A stretch of 64,000 nucleotides of DNA from Phycomyces blakesleeanus NRRL 1555(-). Lineage: Eukaryota > Mucoromycota > Mucoromycetes > Mucorales > Phycomycetaceae. The translations under genes and the position numbers were made by a program. The stretch is from the NCBI RefSeq assembly GCF_001638985.1, contig NW_017265136.1, positions 2,643,650 through 2,707,649 on the forward strand, written 5' to 3'. The notes below the pieces were generated by a model. The model saw nothing but the letters and a program-made list of their open reading frames with translations, was not told the origin of the DNA and made no database searches. Every line of letters begins with the position of its first letter. Position 1 is the stretch's first letter. Below are positions 11,126 through 22,018 of this stretch, piece after piece.

Positions 11126-12589
11126 ATGCCACATGCCAAAGAAGATGCTACCTTTACATTCAATATCGACCCGTCATTTACCGGAGTCATGACTGGATTC
11201 GCAAACGACGAGTCTGAAGGCTGTACTCTGTCAGGTACTTGTGTAGCCACTGTCCACAGACCTGTCAAGGTGCGTCGACTACTCGTCTGGTTCGAAGGTC
11301 GCTGCAAGGTCACTCTCAAGTCAACAAACTATGGAATGCCCAACCCAGAAACATCCGAACGACGCACCCTCTTCACCAAAGACGCCCGCTTTTTCGGCGA
11401 CGATGGCCAGATCCATACCCTCATGCCCGGAGAATATTCTTACCCTTTTAGCTTCGATCTGCCGTCAAACCTGCCCTCCAGCTTCCGTGGCAAACGCGGC
11501 TACATCCGCTACCGTCTCCAGGCTGCAATCTACCGTCCCATGTTCGCCAACAACATCTCGGCTGTCAAGGAAGTCTGTCTCCGCCGCTGTCTCATGGACG
11601 ATCTGGTCCCATTCGCCGACACTCTCGAAACAGTCCACGGCAAAATCAACACCCACAAACTCAACTACAGCGCAACTGCCCCAAACATGGTCTATCGCGA
11701 AGGAGGCCTGATCAGACTCAATGTAGCGATGTCGGTCATCAAGCCGGAAACACAGGTCGTGCGCTCCGTCACCTGCGCTCTCAGAGAAAGGGTCCACTAC
11801 AGAACAACAGACCACCAATCAAACACCGTCCTGCACAAGACCGACGACCTCTATCCTCTGGGCTACAGCACATTCTACCCATCCAAAAATGCAGACTACG
11901 ACCCCGCCCAGAAACACGACTACAATGCCGTCTTTCGTGTCTGTCCAAGAGTCAACCTTGACACCAACTGCAGACTAATCAAGGTCAGTCACGCCGTCAT
12001 CGTCAACATCGTCGTCGAAGACAGTGCACCTAGAGACGATAACGACAGAGGTGCTGAGACCGACGAAGAGACGGCCTACTACACATCCGAAGATGAGCGA
12101 CCGAGCGCAAAGCACTTTGAATCCTCCATTCCATCTCCACCAACATCCCGCCCCACCTCTCCATCCCTCAGCCGATCGTCATCGTCGTCTTCCATCTCAT
12201 CAATCTTCCGCCGCTCGACCGGCTTCCACATCCACCACACCGATCCTGACCAAGAACCCATCGAAGCCCTGCAAGGCATCCGCAAAAAGTCGTCTGGTCG
12301 CAGAAGCCATCATAAGCAAGACGAACATTCGATCACCATGTGCTCTCTCGAAATCCCGGTTATTGTGACAGCTCGCGAACACATCTGGGACGGAGACATG
12401 CCCAGCCCTCCTTCATACGCCACTGCCGATGCACCACCCAGCTATGGTCTGTCTATCGAGCAGCTTCCACCGGCACCCACATATGCCGACAACTCAAACT
12501 CAAACTCAAACACCAATAACTCTTCGGCCGTTTCTTCGGCTGCTACTTCACCCTCTGCGTCTCCTCCTATTCTATCAAACTCATCTTAA
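11126..12589 (+). CDS. Alpha-arrestin (ART-like) with two PPxY motifs
   Basis: Intronless frame of 487 residues. An arrestin-like N-terminal sandwich spans roughly 10-150, with the diagnostic LPSNLPSSFRGKRGYIRYRL. An arrestin C-like sandwich spans about 180-310, with KVSHAVIVNIVVED. A disordered Ser/Pro tail follows. Residues 428-431 and 437-440 are both PPSY. Alpha-arrestins use such PPxY motifs to bring Rsp5/Nedd4 ubiquitin ligase to plasma-membrane transporters for endocytosis; cargo cannot be told from sequence. The coding region is visibly richer in C-ending codons and in GC than its neighbours, and its antisense and shifted frames are open as a by-product. The start is the first ATG after an AT-rich leader. 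Confidence 0.9.
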   Translation: MPHAKEDATFTFNIDPSFTGVMTGFANDESEGCTLSGTCVATVHRPVKVRRLLVWFEGRCKVTLKSTNYGMPNPETSERRTLFTKDARFFGDDGQIHTLMPGEYSYPFSFDLPSNLPSSFRGKRGYIRYRLQAAIYRPMFANNISAVKEVCLRRCLMDDLVPFADTLETVHGKINTHKLNYSATAPNMVYREGGLIRLNVAMSVIKPETQVVRSVTCALRERVHYRTTDHQSNTVLHKTDDLYPLGYSTFYPSKNADYDPAQKHDYNAVFRVCPRVNLDTNCRLIKVSHAVIVNIVVEDSAPRDDNDRGAETDEETAYYTSEDERPSAKHFESSIPSPPTSRPTSPSLSRSSSSSSISSIFRRSTGFHIHHTDPDQEPIEALQGIRKKSSGRRSHHKQDEHSITMCSLEIPVIVTAREHIWDGDMPSPPSYATADAPPSYGLSIEQLPPAPTYADNSNSNSNTNNSSAVSSAATSPSASPPILSNSS

Positions 12590-12694
12590 CTTTAAAATTC
12601 TTATTCGATTATCTTTTACCCTTTTTATTACTAGTATATATTTACACAATTTATACAGATTCACCCACTCATTCACTCATTCACTCATTTACTC

Positions 12695-12727
<33 letters not shown>

Positions 12728-13963
12728 CGTACATACTATAGTCATAATTAAATCTATTCATTATTTATCCCTTTCTTTCACCATTACAACATACAATATA
12801 ATATAATAGACTTTAATAAATTTATCTACACTATCAAGCAAATCTTTTAATTGATAATAAATTATTTATTTTATTATTATTTTTCGCCTGTAAGAAATAT
12901 CAAGTAACCAAATAGTAGAAAGCAGCATACGTACAATCATCATGCTTAAAATTATATATAGATATATCTTCCGTCAACCTTGCCGATCTCTATTTTCTTT
13001 TTATATTAATTGTGTTCAAGATAAGCAGGCCTTTTATGTAAAAATATTTTAAAATTGAATTGATGGTAAAACCTTGGATGATTCTTATAATAAATAAATA
13101 AATAAATTACATAAATCAAGTCAAGTCAAGTCAAGTCAAGCCCTTTGTTTTTCCGTTTGATCCCGAATCTTCCCATTACTTTATTGAAATGGTTCAAAAC
13201 ACAGCCTATCCTACAAAAGTAGGTCATCTTATTTTTGTGTGTATACATATATAAAAAATATATTATTAATATCGGTATCGGTATCGGTATCAATCAGCAT
13301 CGGAATCTTTGAAACGCTTTTATATCTTTATCTGTCTATATGAATGTGTGAATACACAACTAATACTACGCAGCATATCAGGTCAGATCTACGCTTTCTT
13401 TATTAAGAAAAGAAAAGAAAAACAGTTATCAATTATCACTAGCTACAAGTTAAATCATACTTCTTTACATCATTTGTAGACCTTGATATATATAGTAGCC
13501 CAAGTTGTGGCTAGCATCTAAATAATAATAATAATAAATATCTACTTGGTCGGTTGTGTTTCCAAAATAATAGAGATACATATGTATATAAAGTGTCAAT
13601 GGAATGAAGTCGATTCAAACAAATTGGAATCTAGAAAAAAGGTATAGTTATAGTCTAAAAGATACTAATCTACCTGCCAACAATCGACTAATAAGAAAAA
13701 TAATAGTAATAATACAATTTTGGCTCAATATTAAACATTCTCTTTTTTTTTTTTATCTTTGTATGTGGCTTAACTAACACACCTTTAAGTTTATAATAAA
13801 AAAACTCGATTTATCGGTAAAGAAGATAAAAATTTGGATATTTTCTAAATAAATATATATATTTAATTATCTAATTATCTATTCATTATATTCCTTATTA
13901 AAAATCATTCGTCTTTCTTTCTTTATTCTACCTTTATAGATATCTAAAGATATAAAAGAAACA
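12590..13963. other. Intergenic 1.4 kb, simple repeats only
   Basis: Contains (CATA)n near 12699-12735, (TCAAG)n near 13116-13140 and (ATCGGT)n near 13271-13290. It is otherwise AT-rich with no supported gene. It holds the arrestin 3' flank and the desaturase promoter. Confidence 0.6.
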
Positions 13964-15323
13964 ATGAAAAGAAAGACTGTTTCTTTAAAGTCAAAAAAAG
14001 AGTTTGCTGCCTCAGAAATCGATGCTTGTAACTCATGGCAAGTCCCAGACTTTTCAATCAAGGACATCCGTAATGCCATACCAGCCCATTGCTTTGAACG
14101 AAGCACCTTACGTTCCTTTGGCTACCTTTTCCAGGACTTGTTGTTTATTGGATTGGCAGGCTACTCTGCTAGTTGGATCGACCAAACGACATCTTCTAGT
14201 AGTCCTGTTCGTTTTCTGGCCTGGTCTACTTACTGGATCGTCCAAAGTTTCTTTGGTGCCGGGTTGTGGGTTCTCGGTCATGAATGTGGACATTATGCAT
14301 TCAGTTCCTCAAAAGTAAATATATATATATATATACATTGTATCTTTGATCTTCTAACAGCCTTGTATAGTTTATTAGTGACGCTGTGGGTATGATGATT
14401 CACAGTAGCTTACTGGTACCCTACTTTTCTTGGAAATACTCTCATTCTCAGCACCACAAGTCAGTCGGGCACTTGACAAAAGATAGAGTAATTATCAATA
14501 CATCTTATTATTGCTATTACTATTGTTAAGAATCATAAGAATCCTAAAATAGGCTCATCCTCCACCTCTCCGTTCTGAACTCGGTCTGGCTGCACAAACA
14601 CACAAACACAAGCAAGATAACTATACCAATACCGATACCGATACCGATACTGATACCGACAATGGTACTCATATTACTGGACCACACAGCCATTTTGAGG
14701 ATTCGCCTATTTATATACTACTCGGCCTGATCACCTATATTTCTACTGGAACGATATACTATCTCCTCTTCGACGTTCCTTGTGAGATGAACAAAAACAA
14801 GTGGGTCTCGCACTTTAATCCAAACTGCTACATTTTTACCAAAGACCAGTACTGGAAAGTGCATCAGTCGACTGCGGCAGTTGCGGCCGTGATAGCTAGC
14901 TTGTTCTATGCCGGAAAAGTGCTTGGATGGCTTGTGGTGCTCAAGTACTATGTCGTGCCTTACCTGTTGATCAATTGCTGGGTCATTCTGGTCACCTATC
15001 TACAGCACACCAGTCAAAACGTGCCTCGATACGACTCGAGTGTCTGGAATTTCCAGAGAGGTGCTGCTCTAACAATCGACCGCTCGTATGGGCCAATTCT
15101 GGACTACATATTTCATCATGTGGCCGATGCTCACGTTGTCCACCATTACATATCTACCATACCTCATTATCATTGTGTAGAGGCCACCAAACACATCAAG
15201 GCAGTGCTGGGAGAACACTACATGTCAGACAATACTCCAATTCCAAAGGCATTGATTGATACTTGGATCAAATGCCGATTTGTCGAAGATAAAGGTGGTG
15301 TTCGTTTTTACAAGAACCATTAA
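13964..15323 (+). CDS. FAD2: Delta-12 (oleate) fatty acid desaturase-type membrane protein
   Basis: Three exons, 13964-14314, 14371-14487 and 14553-15323, give 412 residues. The N-terminal SIKDIRNAIPAHCFERSTLRS signature is typical of delta-12/omega-3 desaturases. The three iron-binding histidine boxes are HECGH (106-110), HSQHH (142-146) and HVVHH (350-354), with four to six hydrophobic segments between them. The family converts oleate to linoleate on ER phospholipids using cytochrome b5. A delta-15 specificity cannot be excluded. The loop after box 2 carries an insertion around residues 170-200 with a (Thr-Asp) run (181-191) encoded by an ACCGAT-type microsatellite, and is His/Thr-rich. All boxes are intact, so the enzyme is probably active. 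Confidence 0.92.
14626..14662 (+). repeat. (ACCGAT)n microsatellite inside desaturase exon 3
   Basis: About five ACCGAT-type hexamers in frame, translated as alternating Thr-Asp in the loop after the second histidine box. The hexamer length keeps the frame open whatever the copy number. Confidence 0.8.
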
Positions 15324-15368
15324 AACCTCTAGTCTTTTATACAACTACAATTACTGCTATTCTTTATA

Positions 15369-15411
<43 letters not shown>

Positions 15412-16230
15412 TTATATGTTTAATGTAAATAACTATAAATTGAACATTTTGATTTCATTTTCTCTGCTTTATAAAGTATTTCTTCAATAACTCCAGCCTG
15501 ACTCAAAACAAAATATAAATAAAATAATTATATGCTGGGGACACGACATTTTTTCTTTTTATATATAAATGATTCGGACAAGTGGTTCTATTTTTTTTTT
15601 TTTTTGAATAATGACAATAAAAATTATACAATACAGTACAGAATTTCAAATAACGTGGCCGAATAAATTTTTTATATATAAATAAATAATAATAACGATA
15701 TTATTATTAATACTGATTTTTGTTTTTGAGTACCCAATTTTTTTTTAAAAATATATTTAATATTCCTTTCTCTCTCTCTCTCTCTCTTTCATATATATAT
15801 ATAATTTCTTTTTTTTTTTATTCACACACGTACCTTGTAAGAAACTCACTTTTATTTATTTACCTATATAAACTATTCATCTATTTACACACCCCACAAT
15901 ATAAATACAAATCCAAAGTACATACATAATATACAAGTGCGTGGAGATATAGGTATAGATATAGACACACCTTATTTGTTTTTATATAAAATAAAATAAA
16001 ATAAAATAAAATAAAATAAAATAAAATATTATTCATTTTTTATTTTATTTTGGTTTTGGTTTTGGTTTTAACTTTAGCTTTTTTTTTTTCTCAAGTGTTA
16101 ATGACTTTATTAAATCTTGTAATGCTAACAAAACAATTTGTAGTAATCTCCTTTTCTTCATTAAATCCAACGACAACGACAACGACAACGACAAAAAGAA
16201 AAAGAGAAAAAAAAAAAGAAAAAGAAAAAG
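15324..16230. other. Intergenic 0.9 kb, simple repeats
   Basis: AT-rich, with long (TA)n at about 15373-15405, (CT)n at 15770-15788 and (AAAAT)n at about 15988-16027. A GAC-type repeat (CAACGA units, 16169-16191) lies just before the next start codon. No gene is seen. Confidence 0.6.
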
Positions 16231-16896
16231 ATGAATCCTTTGAATAAAGAAACCTTTGTTGCCGACGGGATCCAATACTATCGTGTTAAACAGCCTCTTC
16301 CTACACCACCACCGAATGGCTACAAAGACATGGCCGAGGCAGTCGGGAAGATGCAAGAGTATGCATTGTCCAACAACTTTGCACTTGCAACCAAGGATCG
16401 CAAGCCAACCCGGGTCTATCTAAAGTGCTCCAAGGGAGGCCGTTACAGGAGTACACGCAAGATCCAAGAATGCGATCGAAAAAAGATCTCTCCTAGCAGA
16501 CTTACCGGATGTCCTTACCTACTAAAACTATCCTACAAAAAGTCTATCCAAGGATACATGCCCCTAAAACCGACCCGTGAAATCGAAGGCTACCACAACC
16601 ATCCTCTAGATGAAAAGTGCCTCGAATCAACCCTAAAAGGAAGACTGTCAAAGATCAGTATAGACGACGTCAAGGAAATCGCCAAGCTCATAGACAACAA
16701 TGCCAAGACGCGGGATATCCAGAGGGCAATCAACGATGATTCGCACGCCGGTCACAAGTTGTATGTCAGTGACATCAACAACATCAAGGCTGCCTTTGCT
16801 CGGATTTCGGCGCCTACCCAAGATGCAGGCACCAAACTTGTAAAGGTCATGGAGTCAAAAGGTTATCGAGTCATCAATAATGTCAATCAAAATTGA
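16231..16896 (+). CDS. Stand-alone FAR1-like zinc DNA-binding domain protein
   Basis: Intronless, 221 residues. Cys66, Cys94 and the GYHNHPL motif (His122, His124) give the C-x27-C-x27-H-x-H spacing of the FAR1/WRKY-GCM1-like zinc domain found at the N-terminus of MULE transposases and their domesticated relatives. A helical tail (about 130-221: SKISIDDVKEIAKLIDNNAK) resembles the linker that in transposases precedes the catalytic core. No DDE transposase core follows: after the stop there is only AT-rich DNA. It may be a domesticated transcription-factor-like protein or a truncated element; the clean frame favours a functional gene. It contains no intron, unlike most neighbours. The family call rests on Cys/His spacing and the HNHP motif. 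Confidence 0.7.
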   Translation: MNPLNKETFVADGIQYYRVKQPLPTPPPNGYKDMAEAVGKMQEYALSNNFALATKDRKPTRVYLKCSKGGRYRSTRKIQECDRKKISPSRLTGCPYLLKLSYKKSIQGYMPLKPTREIEGYHNHPLDEKCLESTLKGRLSKISIDDVKEIAKLIDNNAKTRDIQRAINDDSHAGHKLYVSDINNIKAAFARISAPTQDAGTKLVKVMESKGYRVINNVNQN

Positions 16897-17078
16897 TCTT
16901 GATTCTTTAATTTTATTTTTTATTTTTTAAAAAAATATTATTTTGTTTCAATTCAATTCAATTCAATTCAATTCATTCTATTTCATTTCAATTCAATTCA
17001 TTCTATTTCATTTATTATTTTATTATTAAAACAAAATAATAATAATAATACTACTGTTAAACGTCAACCTAAAGAGAA

Positions 17079-17114
<36 letters not shown>

Positions 17115-18110
17115 GTAATTGGTTTGTTAAAGAGATTCATTTTGTCACTTTCAAAAAGAAAGAAAGAAAGAAAGAAAGAAGAATATCCAAAATATTGCCT
17201 GTATTTCTTGAATCTTTCGCCTCCTTACTAGGAAAGGCACACCTTTCAGATTTCGGATGTTTCCGAATAAAATAGATAAATAAGTAATAATAAAGAAGGG
17301 TTGATTAACCAACCATACCTAGCGTGAGAAAATAAAGAAAGATTCCCTCAAGGGCAGACTTGTCAAACTATCAACTAATCAGAGACTGAAACATCAGTAA
17401 ACTGATTTTGGTTTTTGAAATATATATTTATATTATATGTTTACAAGCCATTTCTCTCAATATTCAAACCAATACCTTTTATATATGTGTTTGTACTCGT
17501 GGTATATTTGATCCTCTCTCTCTCTCTCTAGACAAACATACGTTTCTCCTTTGAATTTATTTTAATTTTTTTTTTTTTTTAGCTATTATTTATGGAGAAT
17601 ATCCACGTTTTGATTTAATATTTATGTATCTACCTAAATGATCTTTCTTCTTCTCGTACTTGTAAACTTTAAGATATTTCCAGAAACACGCTCTATCCAA
17701 AGTTATGATTAAACAGCACTACACACACTGTACACAAGATACAGACTGGTTTATATATGACGATGATTATAATCGTATTTTATAGGGATATGGATACGGA
17801 TACGGATATGTATTTTACACAAGCCAAAGTGATTGAATTATGAGATGATATATATAATAATAATGGCAGTAGTAGTGTGCGCAAATCTTGTTAACGACAA
17901 AGCACGCGCTGATATTAAATGCCCGTCCCCAACAGTTGGTCAATCCATCGTGTCGTTTTAAGTTTTTTTTTTTTTAAAATATATATATATATACAATATA
18001 ATATATACATTTGCTACATATTATACACACTCTCACACTCTTACTCTCACCCTCATACTCACACAGACTCTCTCTCTCTCTCTCTCTCTCTCACTTAAAA
18101 GCACACGCAC

Positions 18111-18157
<47 letters not shown>

Positions 18158-18185
18158 AATATAATTATACTTTTATTTTATCATC
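16897..18185. other. Intergenic 1.3 kb, repeats and acyltransferase promoter
   Basis: Contains (ATTCA)n at 16948-17010, (CA)n-(TA)n near 17082-17115 and (GAAA)n near 17155-17180. A (CT)n block at 18067-18093 and a (CA)n block at 18107-18154 lie just upstream of the acyltransferase start. No gene is supported. Confidence 0.6.
18107..18154. repeat. (CA)n microsatellite in promoter/5' leader
   Basis: About 24 CA dinucleotides, following a (CT)n block and ending about 30 bases before the acyltransferase ATG, so it probably lies in the 5' leader or core promoter. Confidence 0.85.
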
Positions 18186-19356
18186 ATGCCATTTGGAATT
18201 GGTCATGAGTTGGTTTGCCAGATTTCTAGAGCAGCGCTCTGGTCATTCTTTTCTGATATCAAACTTGAAGACGTCCAGAATGTACCTACCGAGGGACCTT
18301 TGATTGTGTAAGTTCTTCTTTTTCTATGCTCTTTCTTTTCTTTTCTTTTTTCTTTTTTGTCGGGCAAAATGATATTATATAACATGTTGAACATGATGAT
18401 GAACATGTATTATATTGCCTTTATGCCAAAGAAAGAAAAGAAAAAAAAAAGAAGAAGAAGAAGAATTAGAAACATATAAGAATGAAATAATGAAAAATTA
18501 AATAAACATAAACACACATGGATAGTGCAGCCACGCATCACAATATGATTGTAGATCCTGCAACACTTTCAGTCACATACCCTAATCATCGCCGATTGCA
18601 CTATTGGGCAAAAAACACAATGTTCAAGCATCCTTATGCTAGCCAGTTCTTGACCAATTGTGGTGTTGTGCCGGTTGACAGAACGACCAAAAACAACGCA
18701 CAGCTCTATGCATCCACATTCGAAGTACTTCGTATTGGTGAAGCTGTGGCTGTTTTCCCGGAAGGCACTAGTCACACTTTACCTCACCTGGGTATCTTTA
18801 AAGATGGCGTGAGCTTTGTAAGTATACATACATAAATATATTTTTTATTTGATTTGATTTGATTTGATTTGATTTGATTTGTTCTCTTACTATTATTAAT
18901 AACAATAATAATATCAAGGCTGCACTAGAATACGCAAGATTGATTGCCGATGACCCTCATCCAAACGCAGACGGAAGCCTCCCGCAACAAGCAGATGTAC
19001 TTCCGGTGGGAATTGTCTATCCTGAAAAATCAAAGTACCGCAGCGTTGCAATTGTGCGCTATGGAAAGCCAATCAAAGTTGAACCATACATGGATCTGTA
19101 CAGAAAAGACCCTAAGCAAGGAGCCAAGCTCCTGACCAAAGACCTCAAGGCAGCAATCGAGAAATTGACTGTCAATGCACCCGACTGGGAAAGTAAAGAT
19201 GCAGCAGAGATGGCACGTTGGTTATTATTCCCGGGTGAGAATGGTCTGATGAATGATTATGTAGATGTTACTCAAAGGTATGTAGTGTGTAGTGTGTAGT
19301 GGGAATTATGTATTTTGTGTATTTTGTGTATATGTATATACACTACAGATTAATAA

Positions 19357-19422
<66 letters not shown>

Positions 19423-20186
19423 TAATAATGTCTTGTAGTCTGATTTGTGCTATTACTGAGCTCTCCAAAGATAAACCAGAGATTGCACAACTACAGGAGA
19501 GTTTAAGAGTGTACAAGCTTGAATTGGAGGCATTGGCTCTCAAGGATTCGCACATCGCAAAGTACAGTGAAAAAGACATTACAACCGTCACGACCACAAT
19601 TGAATTGCTGCGCCGGACGGCAGCCAGTCTGCTAGATCTTCCACTGTTCTTACCTGGTCTGATTGCACATGTGCCTCTGTATGTGGCTGGCTACTTTGGA
19701 GGCAAGTTTGAGATCTACGAAGAAGTGCGAGCGCAAAACAAGATCTTTTTTGGCCTTGTGTTGGTTCCGTTTATCTATGTGATCGCCTTCGTCTGGGCTT
19801 GGTCTGCTCTCTTTGATCGTTCTTTCTTTGGGTTCTTTATTGCCTTGGCAACCCTCGGCGTGTTTGTGTGGTACCATGTGGCGTCGATTGACGAGCGATA
19901 CGAGAACTTTAAGGATCTCATCGGGCGCTGGCGGTTGTTTGATGCGGTTGTGTTGGGCCGTGGCATGTGGAGACGTCGGGAGAGAGTGTTGGAACTCAAG
20001 AAGCTTAGAGATGCCAATCTGGCAGGAATAAGACAGATGACCAAGACCTACAAGTCCCAAAACGATCATGTTCACCGCGTCTGGTTGGCTGTGCGCAGTC
20101 GTGTGAGGAAGTTTGGGGATGTGTCTAAATTGCACGGTAGACGCAAAGCACTGGCAAAGCAGTACGAATGGTCGTTTGAAGGATAA
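18186..20186 (+). CDS. Glycerol-3-phosphate/DHAP O-acyltransferase (PlsC family)
   Basis: Four exons, 18186-18307, 18526-18817, 18919-19277 and 19439-20186, give 506 residues. Acyltransferase block I is H46-N-M-I-V-D51 (HX4D), block II is GVVPVDR (87-93) and block III is FPEGTSH (118-124). The C-terminal half has three hydrophobic segments (about 324-343, 361-380, 386-405) and a basic tail. This matches fungal Gpt2/Sct1-type enzymes that make lysophosphatidate at the ER as the first step of glycerolipid synthesis. Substrate preference cannot be read from sequence. The exon 2 acceptor was set at 18526 because only that junction restores the HX4D block. Intron 3 contains a long (TAA)n tract almost abutting its acceptor. 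Confidence 0.9.
19352..19420. repeat. (TAA)n trinucleotide array in acyltransferase intron 3
   Basis: About 23 TAA repeats within intron 3 (19278-19438), ending about 18 bases before the acceptor, where branch point and polypyrimidine signals would normally lie. Confidence 0.9.
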
Positions 20187-20213
20187 ATCCCATATACATA
20201 TACATATACATAC

Positions 20214-20284
<71 letters not shown>

Positions 20285-22018
20285 AGTGGGTGTGTATATG
20301 TGTGTATTCTAGCTTTATCTTTTTTTTCTTTCTTGATACTTTTTCTTTGTTATATATACATATATATGTATAAAATATTGACCACATAAATCACATACAA
20401 TTACAAGTAAATAAATAAATATATATATATAGTGATAAAGTATCATGATAAAGCACATTAGATTTACACAAGTAAACCACTGAAGAGGTTAATGATGACC
20501 CGAACGAGTCAAGTTCTAACTGTCAATGTAACTAATGAATCCCGCATGTAGTATGCATGTAGATTAATGTCTAAACCTCAATTGATAGAAAACTATATGC
20601 TTCTTTTTAGGGAATTAACTGTTAAAGTATAAATCTCTTGAGAATTCTTCCTAAGCGTCATGGTGAATTATAGAATTGGTCCCAGGTGTGAAAATAATGT
20701 GGACTTGCACTTGTTGGTTATTCTTTATAAGAAAATCCTTGGAGAGTGAAATAAGTTCGTGTACATAAAAAAAAAATCTTGGGGACCCTGTTTTTCTTTC
20801 TTTTTTTTCTATTCTAATTTTTACAGAAAACATTTCAAAATCTTGTAACATATTTCTGGGTTTAAAAACAGCTGAGTAAAACAAATAACAGATGCTCTAA
20901 AATGAGCCAATGATAAGGTAAATAAATTTACCTGGTAATATAATTTATTAATCGTGGTTTATAACTTAAAATACTGGGCTTAGAATAAAGGTTACGGCAA
21001 TAAAAAAATAAATAAAAAAAAAATGTAATGCTTAGAAGAAATATTGGATGCCTTGCTTTTTTTCTTCTTCTTAAAAGCCATGTAATTTCTATATTATTAA
21101 AAGGTAATAATAAGTAAGAAAATATGCAGTATAAAAAGATGAGTGAAAATAAGAGAATTCTGTGATGAAAGCATACACATCTATGAGCTATCTAAGCATA
21201 ATAACCTATTTTTAAAAAAGAGCATATAAATCCAAGAAATTATACTCTTCAAAATAACTCCTACCTAAAATCTATTCAGATCAATTACACTACAAAAAAG
21301 TGCACAAGGCTGTTTTGATCGTTTTGACAAGTGAAAGACTCAAACTTTTTTTTTAAAAAAAAAATCGCAAAACTCTAACGCTCACAAGAGTTCTATACCA
21401 GCCAATTCCATTTTTCCTGGTGTCAAGCACATCCTCTTTAATGAGTAAAAAGCTGCGATAAGAGGGCTTCTAATCGAATTGGTTATTCAAAAATGGACAA
21501 AAAAACTCATATTTGCTTTGTTAGTCAATTTTATTCATAAAAGACAGAGTGAATTATTACACCACTGATTTTAATTAGACCTTTTTCTGTCAGAAATATA
21601 TATATATATATATATACATGTATGTATGTATAGAGAGAGAAATAGAAAGGTGAATTTTGTATGGAGCATAAAAAAGAAAGTTTTTTTATATAAAGACAAC
21701 ATTACTTGGAGGAATTGATTTTTTTTTATATTTTCTTTATAGGAGCTAGTATACACACATACATACAAATGTATGTGTGTGTGTGCATGTGTGTGTGTAT
21801 GGATCTATGTATCTAAGTATGTATACAAAGCTAATTTTGCTGCGTGATCCTTATTCAGGATTGCTTGCTTGTCAATTAGTGGTGAGGAAGTCCCGCCTTG
21901 TGCTGCGGAGTCGGATGGACTGGCGAATCACGCAAGCCTCGATGTTTTCAAAACGCACCGGAGGATGGGGCAATAGTTGATTCCTCCCTTTTCACCAAGC
22001 CTTGCAACACACAGCATC
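20187..22018. other. Intergenic 1.8 kb
   Basis: The left end holds a compound palindromic microsatellite (20215-20284). The middle (20400-21570) is unique AT-rich sequence without a supported gene. About 21850-22000 is noticeably richer in GC and directly precedes the eS27 start; it is probably promoter and 5' leader. Confidence 0.55.
20215..20284. repeat. (CA)n(TA)n(TG)n compound palindromic microsatellite
   Basis: CA repeats (20215-20240) pass into TA repeats (to about 20269) and then TG repeats (20269-20284). Because CA and TG are reverse complements and TA is self-complementary, the block is a perfect inverted repeat with at least 16-bp outer arms. It lies about 30 bases past the acyltransferase stop. 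Confidence 0.9.

Noticed and set aside
11465..11818. Antisense and shifted frames inside the arrestin gene
   Set aside because: High-GC coding DNA opens shadow frames; the plus frame has clear arrestin motifs.
19650..20387. 245-codon minus-strand frame at the acyltransferase 3' end
   Set aside because: Antisense to the acyltransferase membrane domain and extended by CA/TA repeats.
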